Assembly: GCF_900100265.1 (NCBI RefSeq) | Contig: NZ_LT629696.1 | Coordinates: 3,968,001-4,032,000, forward strand | Reading direction: 5' to 3' | From: Leifsonia sp. 466MF | GTDB lineage: Bacteria; Actinomycetota; Actinomycetes; Actinomycetales; Microbacteriaceae | DNA length: 64,000 bases | In this document: positions 15,562 through 23,967 of the stretch, piece by piece | How the letters are laid out: every line of letters starts with the position of its first letter | Position numbering within the stretch: the stretch's first letter is position 1 | Notes under the pieces: model-generated | Databases searched by the model: none | What the model saw: the letters and a program-made list of their open reading frames with translations, nothing else | Told to the model about the DNA's origin: nothing | Position numbers and translations under genes: made by a program

Positions 15562-16449
15562 ATGTCGCAGCCCGCTCCCGCAGCCCAACCGCTGTGGCAT
15601 CCGGATGCGCCCAGCACGGTCGTGCAGGGCGACAACCTGGAGGTGCTGGCGGCCCTGCCGGACGCGTCCTTCCGCCTGATCTACCTCGATCCTCCCTTCA
15701 ACACCGGGCGGCCGCAGGCGCGGCAGACGCTCACGTCGGTGCGCTCCGAGGGCGGCGCCGGCAGCGTGATCGGGTTCAAGGGGCGCAGCTACGAGCGCAT
15801 CAAGGGCGACCTGCTCAGCTACGACGACCGCTTCGAGGACTACTGGGGCTTCTTGGAGCCGCGACTGATCGAGGCCTGGCGGGTGCTGGCCGACGACGGG
15901 ACGCTGTACCTCCACCTCGACTACCGCGAGTCGCACTACGCCAAGGTGCTGCTGGATGCGCTGTTCGGCCGGGAGTCGTTCCTCAACGAGATCATCTGGG
16001 CCTACGACTACGGTGCGAAGCCGAAGAACCGGTGGCCGGCCAAGCACGACACGATCCTCGTCTACGTGAAGAACCCGTCGGCGTACCACTTCGACAATGC
16101 CGCGGTCGAGCGTGAGCCGTACATGGCGCCGGGGCTCGTCACACCGGAGAAGGCGCAGCTCGGCAAGCTGCCGACGGACGTCTGGTGGCACACCATCGTG
16201 TCGCCGACCGGCCGCGAGAAGACCGGGTACCCGACGCAGAAGCCGGAGGGTGTGCTTCGTCGCATCGTCCAGGCGTCCAGCCGGGAGGGGGACTGGGTGC
16301 TCGACTTCTTCGCGGGGAGTGGCACGACCGGCGCGGTCGCCTCGGCGCTCGGGCGGCGCTTCGTGCTGGTGGACAGCAATCCGGCCGCCGTCGCGGTCAT
16401 GCGCGACCGGCTGGCGGCCTGCGAACCCGGGGTTCGCTTCGTCGACTGA
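15562..16449 (+). CDS. Beta-class site-specific DNA methyltransferase (orphan)
   Basis: This 295-residue enzyme has motif IV first (YLDPPFNTGR, D43-F46) and the S-adenosylmethionine motif later (DFFAGSGTTGA, 249-254), the order that defines beta-class N6-adenine or N4-cytosine methyltransferases. The PTQKPEGVLRRIVQ segment before motif I is typical. No restriction nuclease gene lies beside it, so it is probably an orphan regulatory methylase rather than half of a restriction system. The recognition sequence cannot be read from the protein. GAGAAT sits six bases before the ATG, suggesting a leaderless transcript. Confidence 0.9.
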   Translation: MSQPAPAAQPLWHPDAPSTVVQGDNLEVLAALPDASFRLIYLDPPFNTGRPQARQTLTSVRSEGGAGSVIGFKGRSYERIKGDLLSYDDRFEDYWGFLEPRLIEAWRVLADDGTLYLHLDYRESHYAKVLLDALFGRESFLNEIIWAYDYGAKPKNRWPAKHDTILVYVKNPSAYHFDNAAVEREPYMAPGLVTPEKAQLGKLPTDVWWHTIVSPTGREKTGYPTQKPEGVLRRIVQASSREGDWVLDFFAGSGTTGAVASALGRRFVLVDSNPAAVAVMRDRLAACEPGVRFVD

Positions 16450-16517
16450 GCGGATCCCCGCGATCCTCGGCGTTCGTCCGGAAATCTCAGAGTCGTGTGT
16501 GGAAGGGTGGATGCACT

Positions 16518-17342
16518 ATGCGATCGAGCCTCCGCGCCCTCCCCTTCTTCTGGGGTGCGCTCGTCTCCGCCGGCTCGTTCGTCGCCGTGTACCTGGTGTT
16601 CGTGCAGAGCTACATCGGCCAGGTGATCGATGAGCGGGCGTTCGCGGGGGCGGATGCGTGGAAGGGCGACGTGATCGAGTTCGCGCACACCTTCCTCAAT
16701 GCGCTGCCGGTCGCCTCGGTGGTGATCGGCGCGATCGCGGCCATCGTGATCGTGCTGGTCCGGCGCAACTGGCTGGTGTTCGCGGTCGCGGTCGGAGCGG
16801 CCATCGGCGCGAACGTGAGCACGCAGGTGCTGAAGTACACCATCCTGTCCCGGCCCGAGAAGGGCGTGGATGTCGGGCTCTCCAACTCGCTGCCCTCCGG
16901 TCACACGGCGGTCGCCGCCTCTGCAGCGCTGGTCGTCTTCCTCGTGGCGTCGCCGCGCCTCCGCCCGGTCGCCGCGGTCGTCGGCTCGATCTTCGCGATC
17001 GCGGCCGGCGCATCCACCCTGGTCGAGCAGTGGCACCGGCCCAGCGACGTCGTCGCCGGAATGCTCGTCGTCGCGTTCTGGGGCTGCCTCGCCGGGATCG
17101 TGCTCTCATGGCTGCACCTCCCGGGTGCCGAATCGCCGGTGCGCAGCAAGCTGTGGCCGCTGGTCTGGATCGGTGCGGTCTGCGCGGCCGGCTCGGTCAT
17201 CGCGCTGCTGGTCACCTACTTCTCGGCCCAGTCGGGAACGGAACACCTGTTCATCGCCTACGCGGGCGGCGTCGCCGCGATCGTGGCGACCGGGTTCGTT
17301 CTGGCCGCGCTGGGCAACCGCCTGTACCGCCGCCTGGCCTGA
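16518..17342 (+). CDS. PAP2-family membrane phosphatase
   Basis: This 274-residue membrane protein has the three PAP2 motifs: KYTILSRP (K106-P113), PSGH (126-129) and STLVEQWHRPSD with H173 and D177. About seven transmembrane segments are visible. Such enzymes dephosphorylate phosphatidic acid, undecaprenyl pyrophosphate or similar lipid phosphates at the outer face of the membrane. The exact lipid is not determinable. GGAAGGGTGG precedes the ATG at 16518. It follows the methyltransferase by 68 bases. Confidence 0.85.
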   Translation: MRSSLRALPFFWGALVSAGSFVAVYLVFVQSYIGQVIDERAFAGADAWKGDVIEFAHTFLNALPVASVVIGAIAAIVIVLVRRNWLVFAVAVGAAIGANVSTQVLKYTILSRPEKGVDVGLSNSLPSGHTAVAASAALVVFLVASPRLRPVAAVVGSIFAIAAGASTLVEQWHRPSDVVAGMLVVAFWGCLAGIVLSWLHLPGAESPVRSKLWPLVWIGAVCAAGSVIALLVTYFSAQSGTEHLFIAYAGGVAAIVATGFVLAALGNRLYRRLA

Positions 17343-17469
17343 CACTCGGGCGGGTGTTCGCCTCGGCAGCCGCGTCATATTGCCGACATTCGGTGCGTCT
17401 GCACGGGTGGGCGGTGATTTCGCGCCGCCCTACGACGCCCGGCGCGCCTGCCGCGCCCAGGAAGGCCCC

Positions 17470-18210
17470 ATGAACGACGACACCCCCACCCCCGCGGAGA
17501 CGGACGCCCGACCCGCCGCTCCCATCGAACCCGCCGCGTCGGTCACACCCGGTGATTCGGCCCCGCCCATCCCGCCCGGCCTTCCTGCGCACGCGCGCCC
17601 GCAGAAGACCAACGTCCTGGCGATCATCGCCCTGATCGCAGGCTTCCTCGTCCCTCTCGCCGCCTTCATCTGCGGAGGCATCGCTCTTTCCCAGATCAAG
17701 CGGTCGGGCGACAAAGGACGCGGTCTCGCCTGGTCCGGCATCATCGTCGGCGCGGTCATGAGCGTGCTCACCATCGTGGTGTCGATCCTGATCGTCGTCG
17801 CTACCGCGGCCGCCGTGCAGAGCGCCGTCGACACGGCATCGCAGAAGGGCTCGCCGTCCGTGTTCCACAAGCCGGGGTGCCAGGAGATCGGCGAACTCGT
17901 CGTCGACATCAGCGAGCAGATGGGCGGGATCGCCCAGGCCACAGGTGCTGAGCGCATCGAGGCGATCTCGGAAATGCAGGAGCTCTCCGCTGAGGCGCAC
18001 GCGCTCGCCGTGACGATCGACGACCCGCAGGTCGCCGACGCGGCGGAGAACGCAGTGACGGCGCTCGACGATGTCATCGCGACCTTCGAGGCCGCGTCCA
18101 CCGATGCCCCGGCCGACCCGGGGAGCGCGTACGACACGATCGCCCGGGCCAAGGAGCAGCTCACGACGCTATCAGCCGCGATGACGGAGCTGGAGACCGC
18201 CTGCCGTTAG
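17470..18210 (+). CDS. DUF4190-type membrane protein with extracytoplasmic helical domain
   Basis: This 246-residue protein has a Pro-rich cytoplasmic N-terminus (1-45) and two membrane helices with the DUF4190 hallmark (NVLAIIALIAGFLVPLAAFI, then GGIALSQIKRSGDKGRGLAWSG). A ~130-residue Ala-rich helical domain after residue 115 (ISEQMGGIAQATGAERIEAI and following) is probably extracytoplasmic. Two cysteines (CQEIGE and the final CR) may form a disulfide. DUF4190 proteins have no known activity. AGGAAGG is placed before the ATG. It ends four bases from the convergent hydrolase gene. Confidence 0.75.
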   Translation: MNDDTPTPAETDARPAAPIEPAASVTPGDSAPPIPPGLPAHARPQKTNVLAIIALIAGFLVPLAAFICGGIALSQIKRSGDKGRGLAWSGIIVGAVMSVLTIVVSILIVVATAAAVQSAVDTASQKGSPSVFHKPGCQEIGELVVDISEQMGGIAQATGAERIEAISEMQELSAEAHALAVTIDDPQVADAAENAVTALDDVIATFEAASTDAPADPGSAYDTIARAKEQLTTLSAAMTELETACR

Positions 18211-18214
18211 CGGA

Positions 18215-19099
18215 TCAGGGCGCCGCGGAGCCGTCCTCGTGCTCGTCGAAGAACCCGACGAGCGCATCGACGAGCTCCGCGGGAGCCTCCTCGGCGACGT
18301 GGTGGCCCGAGACGATTCCGTGCCCGCGAACGTCGGTGGCCCACGCATCCCAGATCGCGAGGGGGTCGCCCAAGAGCTGCTCGAGGTCGTCGCGGAGTGA
18401 CCAGAGCACGAGCAGCGGCATCGTCAGCTGTCGCCCGGCCGCGCGGTCATCCTCTTCGTCGGCCCGGTCGACCGTCAGCCCCGCGCGGTAGTCCTCCAGC
18501 ATCGCGCGCACGACCTCGGGGCGGTGGACGGCCTCCCGTCGCTCGGCGAAGTTCTCGAGTCCCATCGCCTCGGGATCGCCGTGGTACCAGGCGTCCGGAT
18601 CGGCGGTGATGACGCGCTCGGGAGTGTCCGGCTGGGCGAAGAAGAACCAGTGGTACCACTGGGTGGCGAACTCCGGCGTGATGCGGTCGAGGTGCTCGAC
18701 GATGGGGAGGCAGTCGATCAGGGCGACGCGGCGGACGGCTTCAGGATGGTCCATCGCCAGCCGGAACGCCGCGTAGCTGCCGCGGTCGTGGCCGACCACG
18801 TCGAACCGGTCGTGGCCGAGTCGGCGCATCAGTTCGCGGACGTCGTCGGCCATCGCCCGCTTCGACGCCTGCATGTGGTCGGCGCGCGGCGGCGGTGCGG
18901 TCGAGCGGCCGTACCCGCGCAGATCCGGCACGACGACGGTACGGCCGTGTTCCACGAGCAGCGGCGCCACCCGGTGCCAGGTGGAGCCTGTGCGCGGGTG
19001 GCCGTGCAGCAGCACGATCGGCGGTCCGTCACCGCCGATCCGGACGTGGATGCGCGCCTCGCCGACATCGACGTCGGCGATCTCGAACCCGTCGAACAT
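18215..19099 (-). CDS. Haloacetate-dehalogenase-like alpha/beta hydrolase
   Basis: This 294-residue protein has the dehalogenase-type nucleophile elbow GHDRG (D105 in place of serine), the helix QWYHWFFFAQPD with H150 and W151, EDYRAG with Y204, and a late GHHVAEE histidine (H266/H267). In fluoroacetate dehalogenase, His-Trp and Tyr at these places hold the released fluoride and the Asp attacks the carbon. All of these key residues are present. Native substrate could be haloacetate or an epoxide-like compound; activity is inferred. It follows the SRPBCC gene by 10 bases on the same strand. Confidence 0.8.
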   Translation of the reverse strand: MFDGFEIADVDVGEARIHVRIGGDGPPIVLLHGHPRTGSTWHRVAPLLVEHGRTVVVPDLRGYGRSTAPPPRADHMQASKRAMADDVRELMRRLGHDRFDVVGHDRGSYAAFRLAMDHPEAVRRVALIDCLPIVEHLDRITPEFATQWYHWFFFAQPDTPERVITADPDAWYHGDPEAMGLENFAERREAVHRPEVVRAMLEDYRAGLTVDRADEEDDRAAGRQLTMPLLVLWSLRDDLEQLLGDPLAIWDAWATDVRGHGIVSGHHVAEEAPAELVDALVGFFDEHEDGSAAP

Positions 19100-19109
19100 C
19101 GCCCGACGG

Positions 19110-19502
19110 TCAGGCCTTCTCGCGCAGGTTCTCGGCGATCTTCGCGAGCGAGCTATCGAGCGCCTGCTGCATCCCGTCGAACTCCTGCGTCGTGTGGATG
19201 CTCAGCTCGACTCCGTCGTCGGTCAGGCGGAGGGAGCCGTGGTAGTCGTGCGGCCCGGGAGCCGACCAGCGCACCTCGCGGGCGGCGTGATCCACGTCGA
19301 AGTTCGCCTCGGAGGTGACCGTCTCGTCGGTGCCGTCCTGGTCGGCGTCGACGTGGGCGGTCGTCTCGACCTTGCCGTCGGGCAGTTCGTGCGCCTCGGT
19401 CATGCGCGGGAAGTAGGCGGGAAGGTTCTCCGGGTCGGAGACGTAGTCGAAGTACTCGTCGGCGTCGCCATCGAGCGCTCGCTTCGCGGTGTATGTGGGC
19501 AT
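19110..19502 (-). CDS. SRPBCC (START-like) domain protein
   Basis: This 130-residue protein has the polyketide-cyclase/AHSA1-like SRPBCC fold throughout: an opening YTAKRALDGDADEYFDYVSD, a central ETVTSEANFDVDHAAREVRW, and a final long helix (MQQALDSSLAKIAENLRE). Such proteins bind hydrophobic ligands in a deep cavity. It is the first gene of a probable two-gene unit with the dehalogenase-like hydrolase. The ATG at 19502 gives the usual domain length. Confidence 0.8.
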   Translation of the reverse strand: MPTYTAKRALDGDADEYFDYVSDPENLPAYFPRMTEAHELPDGKVETTAHVDADQDGTDETVTSEANFDVDHAAREVRWSAPGPHDYHGSLRLTDDGVELSIHTTQEFDGMQQALDSSLAKIAENLREKA

Positions 19503-19544
19503 GCCGCGACCGTACGCTCGCCCCGCCCCCTCCGCATCCCCTGC

Positions 19545-19622
19545 CCCCCACCGCCGAGTCCGCAAACTTTGCACGCCCCACGCCGTCGAAGCGTGCAATT
19601 TGTGCGGACTCGACGGTGGGGG
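19545..19622. terminator. Large inverted repeat after an MFS gene (arms 19545-19576 and 19591-19622)
   Basis: Two 32-base arms with about five or six mismatches and a 14-base loop form a long hairpin. Perfect stretches include GAGTCCGCA/TGCGGACTC and GCACGC/GCGTGC. The right arm touches the stop codon of the minus-strand MFS gene, so it most likely terminates that transcript. There is no T-run. Confidence 0.6.
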
Positions 19623-20870
19623 TCAGGGGGCGAGGGAGGTGCGGGGCGAGCGGGCGGCGCGCGAGGGACGGGACGCGATCGCGGCGTCGAGCGCGACGGC
19701 GGTAAGGGTGAGGGCGCAGACGCCTGCGGCGCAGAGGATGAGGACCCCGGCGCCGAACGGAGCGATCAGCCCGGCAGCGGCCACGCCGATCGCGCTCCCG
19801 GCCACCTTCACCCCGGCGACGGTCGCGAAGACGCGCGCGGCAGCCCCGGGCGGCGAGTACTCGGTGCGGGCGGCGAGGGTCGCCGCGAACAGGGCGGAGT
19901 TGGATGCTCCCAGCAGCGCGAACGCCACACCGCCGATCGCTGTCTCGGCTGAAGGCGCGAGCAGCGCCGCCAGGGGCAGCAGCAGCGCGACGCCCGTGAC
20001 TGCGACGCCGATGCGCACCAGCCGCTCGGGCGACCCGGACAACGGACGCGCGATGAGCAGAAGCGCCGCGGCCAGCCCGCCGGCGCCGTACAGCGCCATG
20101 AGGAGGGCTGCCGACGACGGCGCCGCGCCCCGGCTCGACGCGAGAGCGGCCGCGATCACCGGCGCCGCGGCGAGGGCGGTCGCCGAGCCGACCGTGGCGA
20201 CGGTGGTGCGCCGAAGGGGCGCGGACGTCAGCAGCACTCGAAGGATGCCGCCGCCCGCAGCACGCGCGGCCGTCCGGTGCGTGCGCGGCAGCCAAAGCAC
20301 CGGGACTGCGGCGATCAGCAGCAGCCCTGCCGTTGCGGCCAGCGCTCCGGCGGGCGAGAGGAGGACAGCGCCGGCGGCGATGGCGGCCGGGCCGACCGTC
20401 CCCGCGACGCCGTACGTCAGCGCGTCCAGGGCCTGCCCGCGCCGTTGGGTGACGCTGGCTGCGTCCGCCGCGGTCGCATCTGCCGTCGACCGAGCCGCCA
20501 GGATGGACGCCAACCGGCTGCTCAGCCCTCCCGTGACGAGTGGTCCCGCGCAGCCCGCCGCCGCCAGCGCGGCCGCCGCGCCGATGATGCTCGCTGGCAG
20601 CGTCACCGCGGCGACGACGAGGAACAACGCGTACCAGAGGAAGGCGCCGGCGAGCACGGGCCCGGGCCGCTCGCGCGCATCCAGCAGCCGTCCGGCGAGC
20701 GGCCCGATCAGGTGCGGGATGCTGAGCGCGGCGGCCAGCAGCCCTCCCGCGGCGGGACCGCCGACGGCTGTCCCGGCGAGCACCGCCGCGACGATCGCCC
20801 CCGCGTCGGCCGACCGCGCCGTCACCGCCGAGGTGACGTAGGCGATGACGCCGGCTCTCCGCTCGCTCAT
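19623..20870 (-). CDS. MFS transporter
   Basis: This 415-residue protein has 12 Ala/Gly-rich membrane segments. It starts MSERRAGVIAYVTSAVTARS and carries an inter-helix loop GRLLDARERPGP near the MFS motif A position. The proline/glycine pattern fits a drug- or metabolite-efflux MFS member, but the substrate is not known. It is divergent from the CGNR zinc-finger regulator with 45 bases between starts, and the regulator is the likely controller. A TTGACA-17-CAACGT promoter ends seven bases before the ATG. Confidence 0.8.
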   Translation of the reverse strand: MSERRAGVIAYVTSAVTARSADAGAIVAAVLAGTAVGGPAAGGLLAAALSIPHLIGPLAGRLLDARERPGPVLAGAFLWYALFLVVAAVTLPASIIGAAAALAAAGCAGPLVTGGLSSRLASILAARSTADATAADAASVTQRRGQALDALTYGVAGTVGPAAIAAGAVLLSPAGALAATAGLLLIAAVPVLWLPRTHRTAARAAGGGILRVLLTSAPLRRTTVATVGSATALAAAPVIAAALASSRGAAPSSAALLMALYGAGGLAAALLLIARPLSGSPERLVRIGVAVTGVALLLPLAALLAPSAETAIGGVAFALLGASNSALFAATLAARTEYSPPGAAARVFATVAGVKVAGSAIGVAAAGLIAPFGAGVLILCAAGVCALTLTAVALDAAIASRPSRAARSPRTSLAP

Positions 20871-20877
20871 GCGCCAC

Positions 20878-20909
20878 ACGTTGCCCCGGGTCCCGTCACC
20901 TGTCAAGAT
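20878..20909. promoter_or_regulatory. Back-to-back overlapping promoters of MFS and CGNR genes
   Basis: Minus strand: TTGACA (20901-20906), 17-base spacer, CAACGT (20878-20883), then seven bases to the MFS ATG. Plus strand: TTGCCC (20881-20886), 17-base spacer, CAAGAT (20904-20909), then six bases to the CGNR GTG. The -35 box of each overlaps the -10 box of the other, so the two promoters exclude each other. Both -10 boxes are weak. Confidence 0.5.
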
Positions 20910-20915
20910 AGTGAC

Positions 20916-21476
20916 GTGACTTTCGAGTTCGTCGCGGGCAATCTCGCCCTCGACTTCGTGGCGACCGTCGCCGAACGCCGGACGACGGCGGTCGAACGCG
21001 TCCCGACCCCTGAAGCGCTGGCCCGCTGGTTCGCCGATGCGGGAGTGGTGGATGCGCCACCGCCTGTCGATGACACCGGACACCGCGAGGCCCTCCGTCT
21101 CCGCGAGACGATCTGGCAGCTGATCACCACGGATCCGGGCGAACCGCTCGACGCGGACGCCGTCCGGCGGCTGCAGCGTCACGCCGCGGCGCCCCTCCCG
21201 GTCGCCGTCCTCGCGACCGACCGCGCCGTCACCACGACGGGCGACCTCAGCGGCTGCCTCGCGGCGGTCGCGCGGGCCGCCGTGGACGCGTTCCGTCCCG
21301 AGAACGCCCGGCACCTCAAATGGTGCGAGGGCACGGATTGCACGCGGCCGTTCCTGGACGCGTCGCGCGCATTCAATCGCCGCTGGTGCGGGATGGCCGG
21401 CTGCGGCGACCGCGCGAAGGCCGCCGCCTACCGCGCCCGCAAGCGCACCGGACGCGGTGCGCCTCAGGTGCTCTGA
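20916..21476 (+). CDS. CGNR zinc-finger / ABATE-domain regulator
   Basis: This 186-residue protein has an N-terminal ABATE (stress-induced) domain beginning FEFVAGNLALDFVATVAERR. Its C-terminal CGNR zinc finger has cysteines in WCEGTDCTRPFLDASR and NRRWCGMAGCGDRAKAAAYR. The diagnostic CGNR tetrad reads CGDR here, a conservative change in the loop. The family is predicted to bind DNA. The GTG at 20916 sits six bases after CAAGAT. The last 13 bases overlap the convergent LacI gene. Confidence 0.85.
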   Translation: MTFEFVAGNLALDFVATVAERRTTAVERVPTPEALARWFADAGVVDAPPPVDDTGHREALRLRETIWQLITTDPGEPLDADAVRRLQRHAAAPLPVAVLATDRAVTTTGDLSGCLAAVARAAVDAFRPENARHLKWCEGTDCTRPFLDASRAFNRRWCGMAGCGDRAKAAAYRARKRTGRGAPQVL

Positions 21477-22486
21477 CGCACCACCAGCTCGGTCGGCAGC
21501 AGGGTCACGCGGTCGACGTGCTCGCCCGCGAGGCGCCGCACCAGTACGCGCGCCATCGTCTCGCCCAGCCCGATGGAGGGCTGGTGCACCGTCGTCAGCG
21601 GCGGCGTCGACATCAGGCCGAAGCTGTCGTCGTCGTACCCGACCACCGCGATGTCGCCCGGGATGCTGAGCCCTGCCTCGTGGATCGCCGAGTACGCCCC
21701 GGCCGCCATCTGGTCGTTCGCGGCGAACAGCCCGTCGATCGGACGGCCCTCCGCCAGCAGCCGCCGCATCGCTTCCGAGCCCGAGGCGGGTGAGAAGTCG
21801 CCATACGCGACGCGCGTGGCGTCGAGCCCGGCCGCATCCATCGCACGCTTCCAGCCCGTGTAGCGGTCGAGTCCGGCCGGCATGTCCTGCGGTCCGGTGA
21901 TGAGGGCGATGTTGCGGCGCCCGCGGTCGATCAGGTGCTGGGTGGCGACCTGCGCGCCGGCGACGTTGTCCACATCCACGTAATACGAGAGATGCTCGGT
22001 CTCGCTGACCGGGCGTCCACCGAAGACGAGCGGGAGCGATGCGCCCAGCTGCGCATAGGAGTGGTCGCCCGAGTGGTGCGAGACCACGAGCGCTCCGTCG
22101 ACGTTGCCGCCCATCAGGTAGCGCCGGGTCTTGTCGGGGGTGGTCTCCGACGAGATCACCATGTTGAGCGTGTACTCCGTGTCGGCGAGGCTGAGCGCGA
22201 CGCCCTGGACGATGGATGCGAAGAACGGGTCGGCGAAGACCTTGGCCGTCGACTCCGGCACGACGAGGGCGACGACCTGCGTGCGCCGTGACGCCAGCGA
22301 GCGCGCGGCGCGGTTGGGCACGTAGTTGAGGTCGGCGATCGCCCGCTCCACCGCGGCGACGACCTCCGCCGTCACCTTGGGCGATCCGTTGACGACCCGC
22401 GACACGGTCGCGCGCGACACTCCGGCGCGCGCGGCCACCGCCTCCAGGGTCGGCACCGCCCCGCCCGTGATCTGGTCCGTCGTCAT
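21464..22486 (-). CDS. LacI-family repressor of a beta-glucoside operon (CebR-like)
   Basis: This 340-residue LacI/GalR regulator has the helix-turn-helix PTLEAVAARAGVSRATVSRV then VNGSPKVT (about 12-45) and a periplasmic-binding-protein-like core ending LLPTELVVRQST. It is the last gene of a sugar-uptake unit; its start lies 27 bases after the GH1 stop with GAGGAGA before the ATG. The two TGAGAGCGCTCTCA sites at the head of the operon resemble the TGGGAGCGCTCCCA box of Streptomyces CebR and Thermobifida CelR, so this protein is the obvious repressor. The inducer is probably cellobiose. Confidence 0.85.
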   Translation of the reverse strand: MTTDQITGGAVPTLEAVAARAGVSRATVSRVVNGSPKVTAEVVAAVERAIADLNYVPNRAARSLASRRTQVVALVVPESTAKVFADPFFASIVQGVALSLADTEYTLNMVISSETTPDKTRRYLMGGNVDGALVVSHHSGDHSYAQLGASLPLVFGGRPVSETEHLSYYVDVDNVAGAQVATQHLIDRGRRNIALITGPQDMPAGLDRYTGWKRAMDAAGLDATRVAYGDFSPASGSEAMRRLLAEGRPIDGLFAANDQMAAGAYSAIHEAGLSIPGDIAVVGYDDDSFGLMSTPPLTTVHQPSIGLGETMARVLVRRLAGEHVDRVTLLPTELVVRQST

Positions 22487-22513
22487 CGGGTCTCCTCGTC
22501 GCTCGCGTCCATG

Positions 22514-23965
22514 CTAGACGCGCGACGCGGCGACCTCCTCCGCGACGCCCTCCGCGCGTGCTGCCGCGATGACCTCGGCGAACGCCCGCCCCGAGTCCTT
22601 GACCGTGCGCTCCTGCGTCTCGTAGTCGACGCGCACGATCCCGAACCGCTTGGCGTAGCCCCACGCCCACTCGAAGTTGTCGAGCAGCGACCAGACGAAG
22701 TACCCGCGCACGTCGGCTCCCTCGTCGATGGCGCGGCCGACCGCGTCGATGTGAGCCAGGATGTACGCCGTGCGCTCGCTGTCGTGCACGCGGCCGTCGT
22801 CGGACACGACGTCCTCGTACGCGGCGCCGTTCTCGGTGATGTACAGCGGCGGGAGGGTCGGATAGTCGCGGGTGAGGCGCACCAGCAGCCCGCGCAGCCC
22901 GTCGGGGTTGACCTCCCATCCCATCGCGGTGGTGGGCAGGTGCCGCGACGGGAAGGTCACGTTCTCGCTTCCGACGAACGGTGACGAGGTCGGCCGCGGC
23001 GTCGGCACGACCGGCGCGGGTTCGTCCGTACCGAGGGGATGCCCGCTCACGTTGTCGTCGTGGTAGTGGTTCACGCCGAGGAAGTCGAGCGGCTGCGCGA
23101 TCGCGGCGAGGTCGCCGTCGTGGACGAGCTCCTCGAACCGGTACTCGCGAACGTCCTCCAGCACGTCGGCCGGGTAGGCGCCGAGCAGCAGCGGCTCGAG
23201 GTACATCCGGTTCCACAGGCCGTCGATGCGGCGGGCGGCCTCGCGGTCCACCGGATCGGCGGGATCGTTCGGCACGGCGGTCGTCAGGTTGAGCGTGATG
23301 CCGAGCTTCAGCTCATCGCCCTTCCCGCGCTCGGCAGCCCGCGAGCGGATCGCAGCGGCGGCGAGCCCGTGGGCGAGGTGCTGGTGGTGCAGCGCGGCGA
23401 GTCCGGCGCGCGGCTCCTGCCGCCCGGGGGCGTGCTCGCCGCCCGCATAACCGATCAGGGAGGAGCACAGCGGCTCGTTGAAAGTGGTCCAGTGGTCGAC
23501 CCGGTCGCCGAGGGCGTCGTACACGGCGATCGCGTAGTCGCGGAACCGGTACGCGGTGTCACGGTCCGCCCACCCGCCCTTCTCCTCGAGCGCCTGCGGG
23601 AGGTCCCAGTGATACAGGGTGAGCCACGGCAGGATGCCGGCGCCGAGCAGCTCGTCGACCAGCCGGTCGTAGAACGCGAGCCCGGCCGGGTTCACGGTCC
23701 GGTCGCCCGGCTTCACCCGCGCCCACGACGTCGAGAACCGGTACGACTGCAGCCCGAGGGAGGCCATGAGCGCGACGTCCTGCGGCATGCGGTGGTAGTG
23801 GTCGACCGCCACCTCGGGGGTGTCGCCGCCGGCGATCGCATGCGGGACCCGGGCGAAGGCATCCCAGATGGAGTCCTCCTTGCCGTCCTCGTGGGCGGCG
23901 CCCTCGATCTGCGCAGCGGCGGTGGCCGACCCCCAGAGGAAGCCGTCGGGCCAGGTGCGGTTCAT
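22514..23965 (-). CDS. Family GH1 beta-glucosidase
   Basis: This 483-residue glycoside hydrolase has the acid/base glutamate in TFNEP (E164) and the nucleophile in YITENG (E378). It begins with the canonical FLWGSATAAAQIEGA stretch. It is cytoplasmic (no signal peptide), so it splits imported cellobiose or other beta-glucosides into glucose. Its ATG lies two bases after the stop of the permease gene, so it is translationally coupled. The order binding protein-permease-permease-GH1 matches the cebEFG-bglC arrangement. Confidence 0.95.
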   Translation of the reverse strand: MNRTWPDGFLWGSATAAAQIEGAAHEDGKEDSIWDAFARVPHAIAGGDTPEVAVDHYHRMPQDVALMASLGLQSYRFSTSWARVKPGDRTVNPAGLAFYDRLVDELLGAGILPWLTLYHWDLPQALEEKGGWADRDTAYRFRDYAIAVYDALGDRVDHWTTFNEPLCSSLIGYAGGEHAPGRQEPRAGLAALHHQHLAHGLAAAAIRSRAAERGKGDELKLGITLNLTTAVPNDPADPVDREAARRIDGLWNRMYLEPLLLGAYPADVLEDVREYRFEELVHDGDLAAIAQPLDFLGVNHYHDDNVSGHPLGTDEPAPVVPTPRPTSSPFVGSENVTFPSRHLPTTAMGWEVNPDGLRGLLVRLTRDYPTLPPLYITENGAAYEDVVSDDGRVHDSERTAYILAHIDAVGRAIDEGADVRGYFVWSLLDNFEWAWGYAKRFGIVRVDYETQERTVKDSGRAFAEVIAAARAEGVAEEVAASRV

Positions 23966-23967
23966 TC

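Noticed and set aside
19623..23216. A single 1197-codon minus-strand protein spanning the MFS, CGNR and LacI region
   Set aside because: The part upstream of 20870 is out-of-frame shadow of LacI, GH1 and the CGNR gene. The MFS protein starts at the ATG at 20870 behind a promoter.
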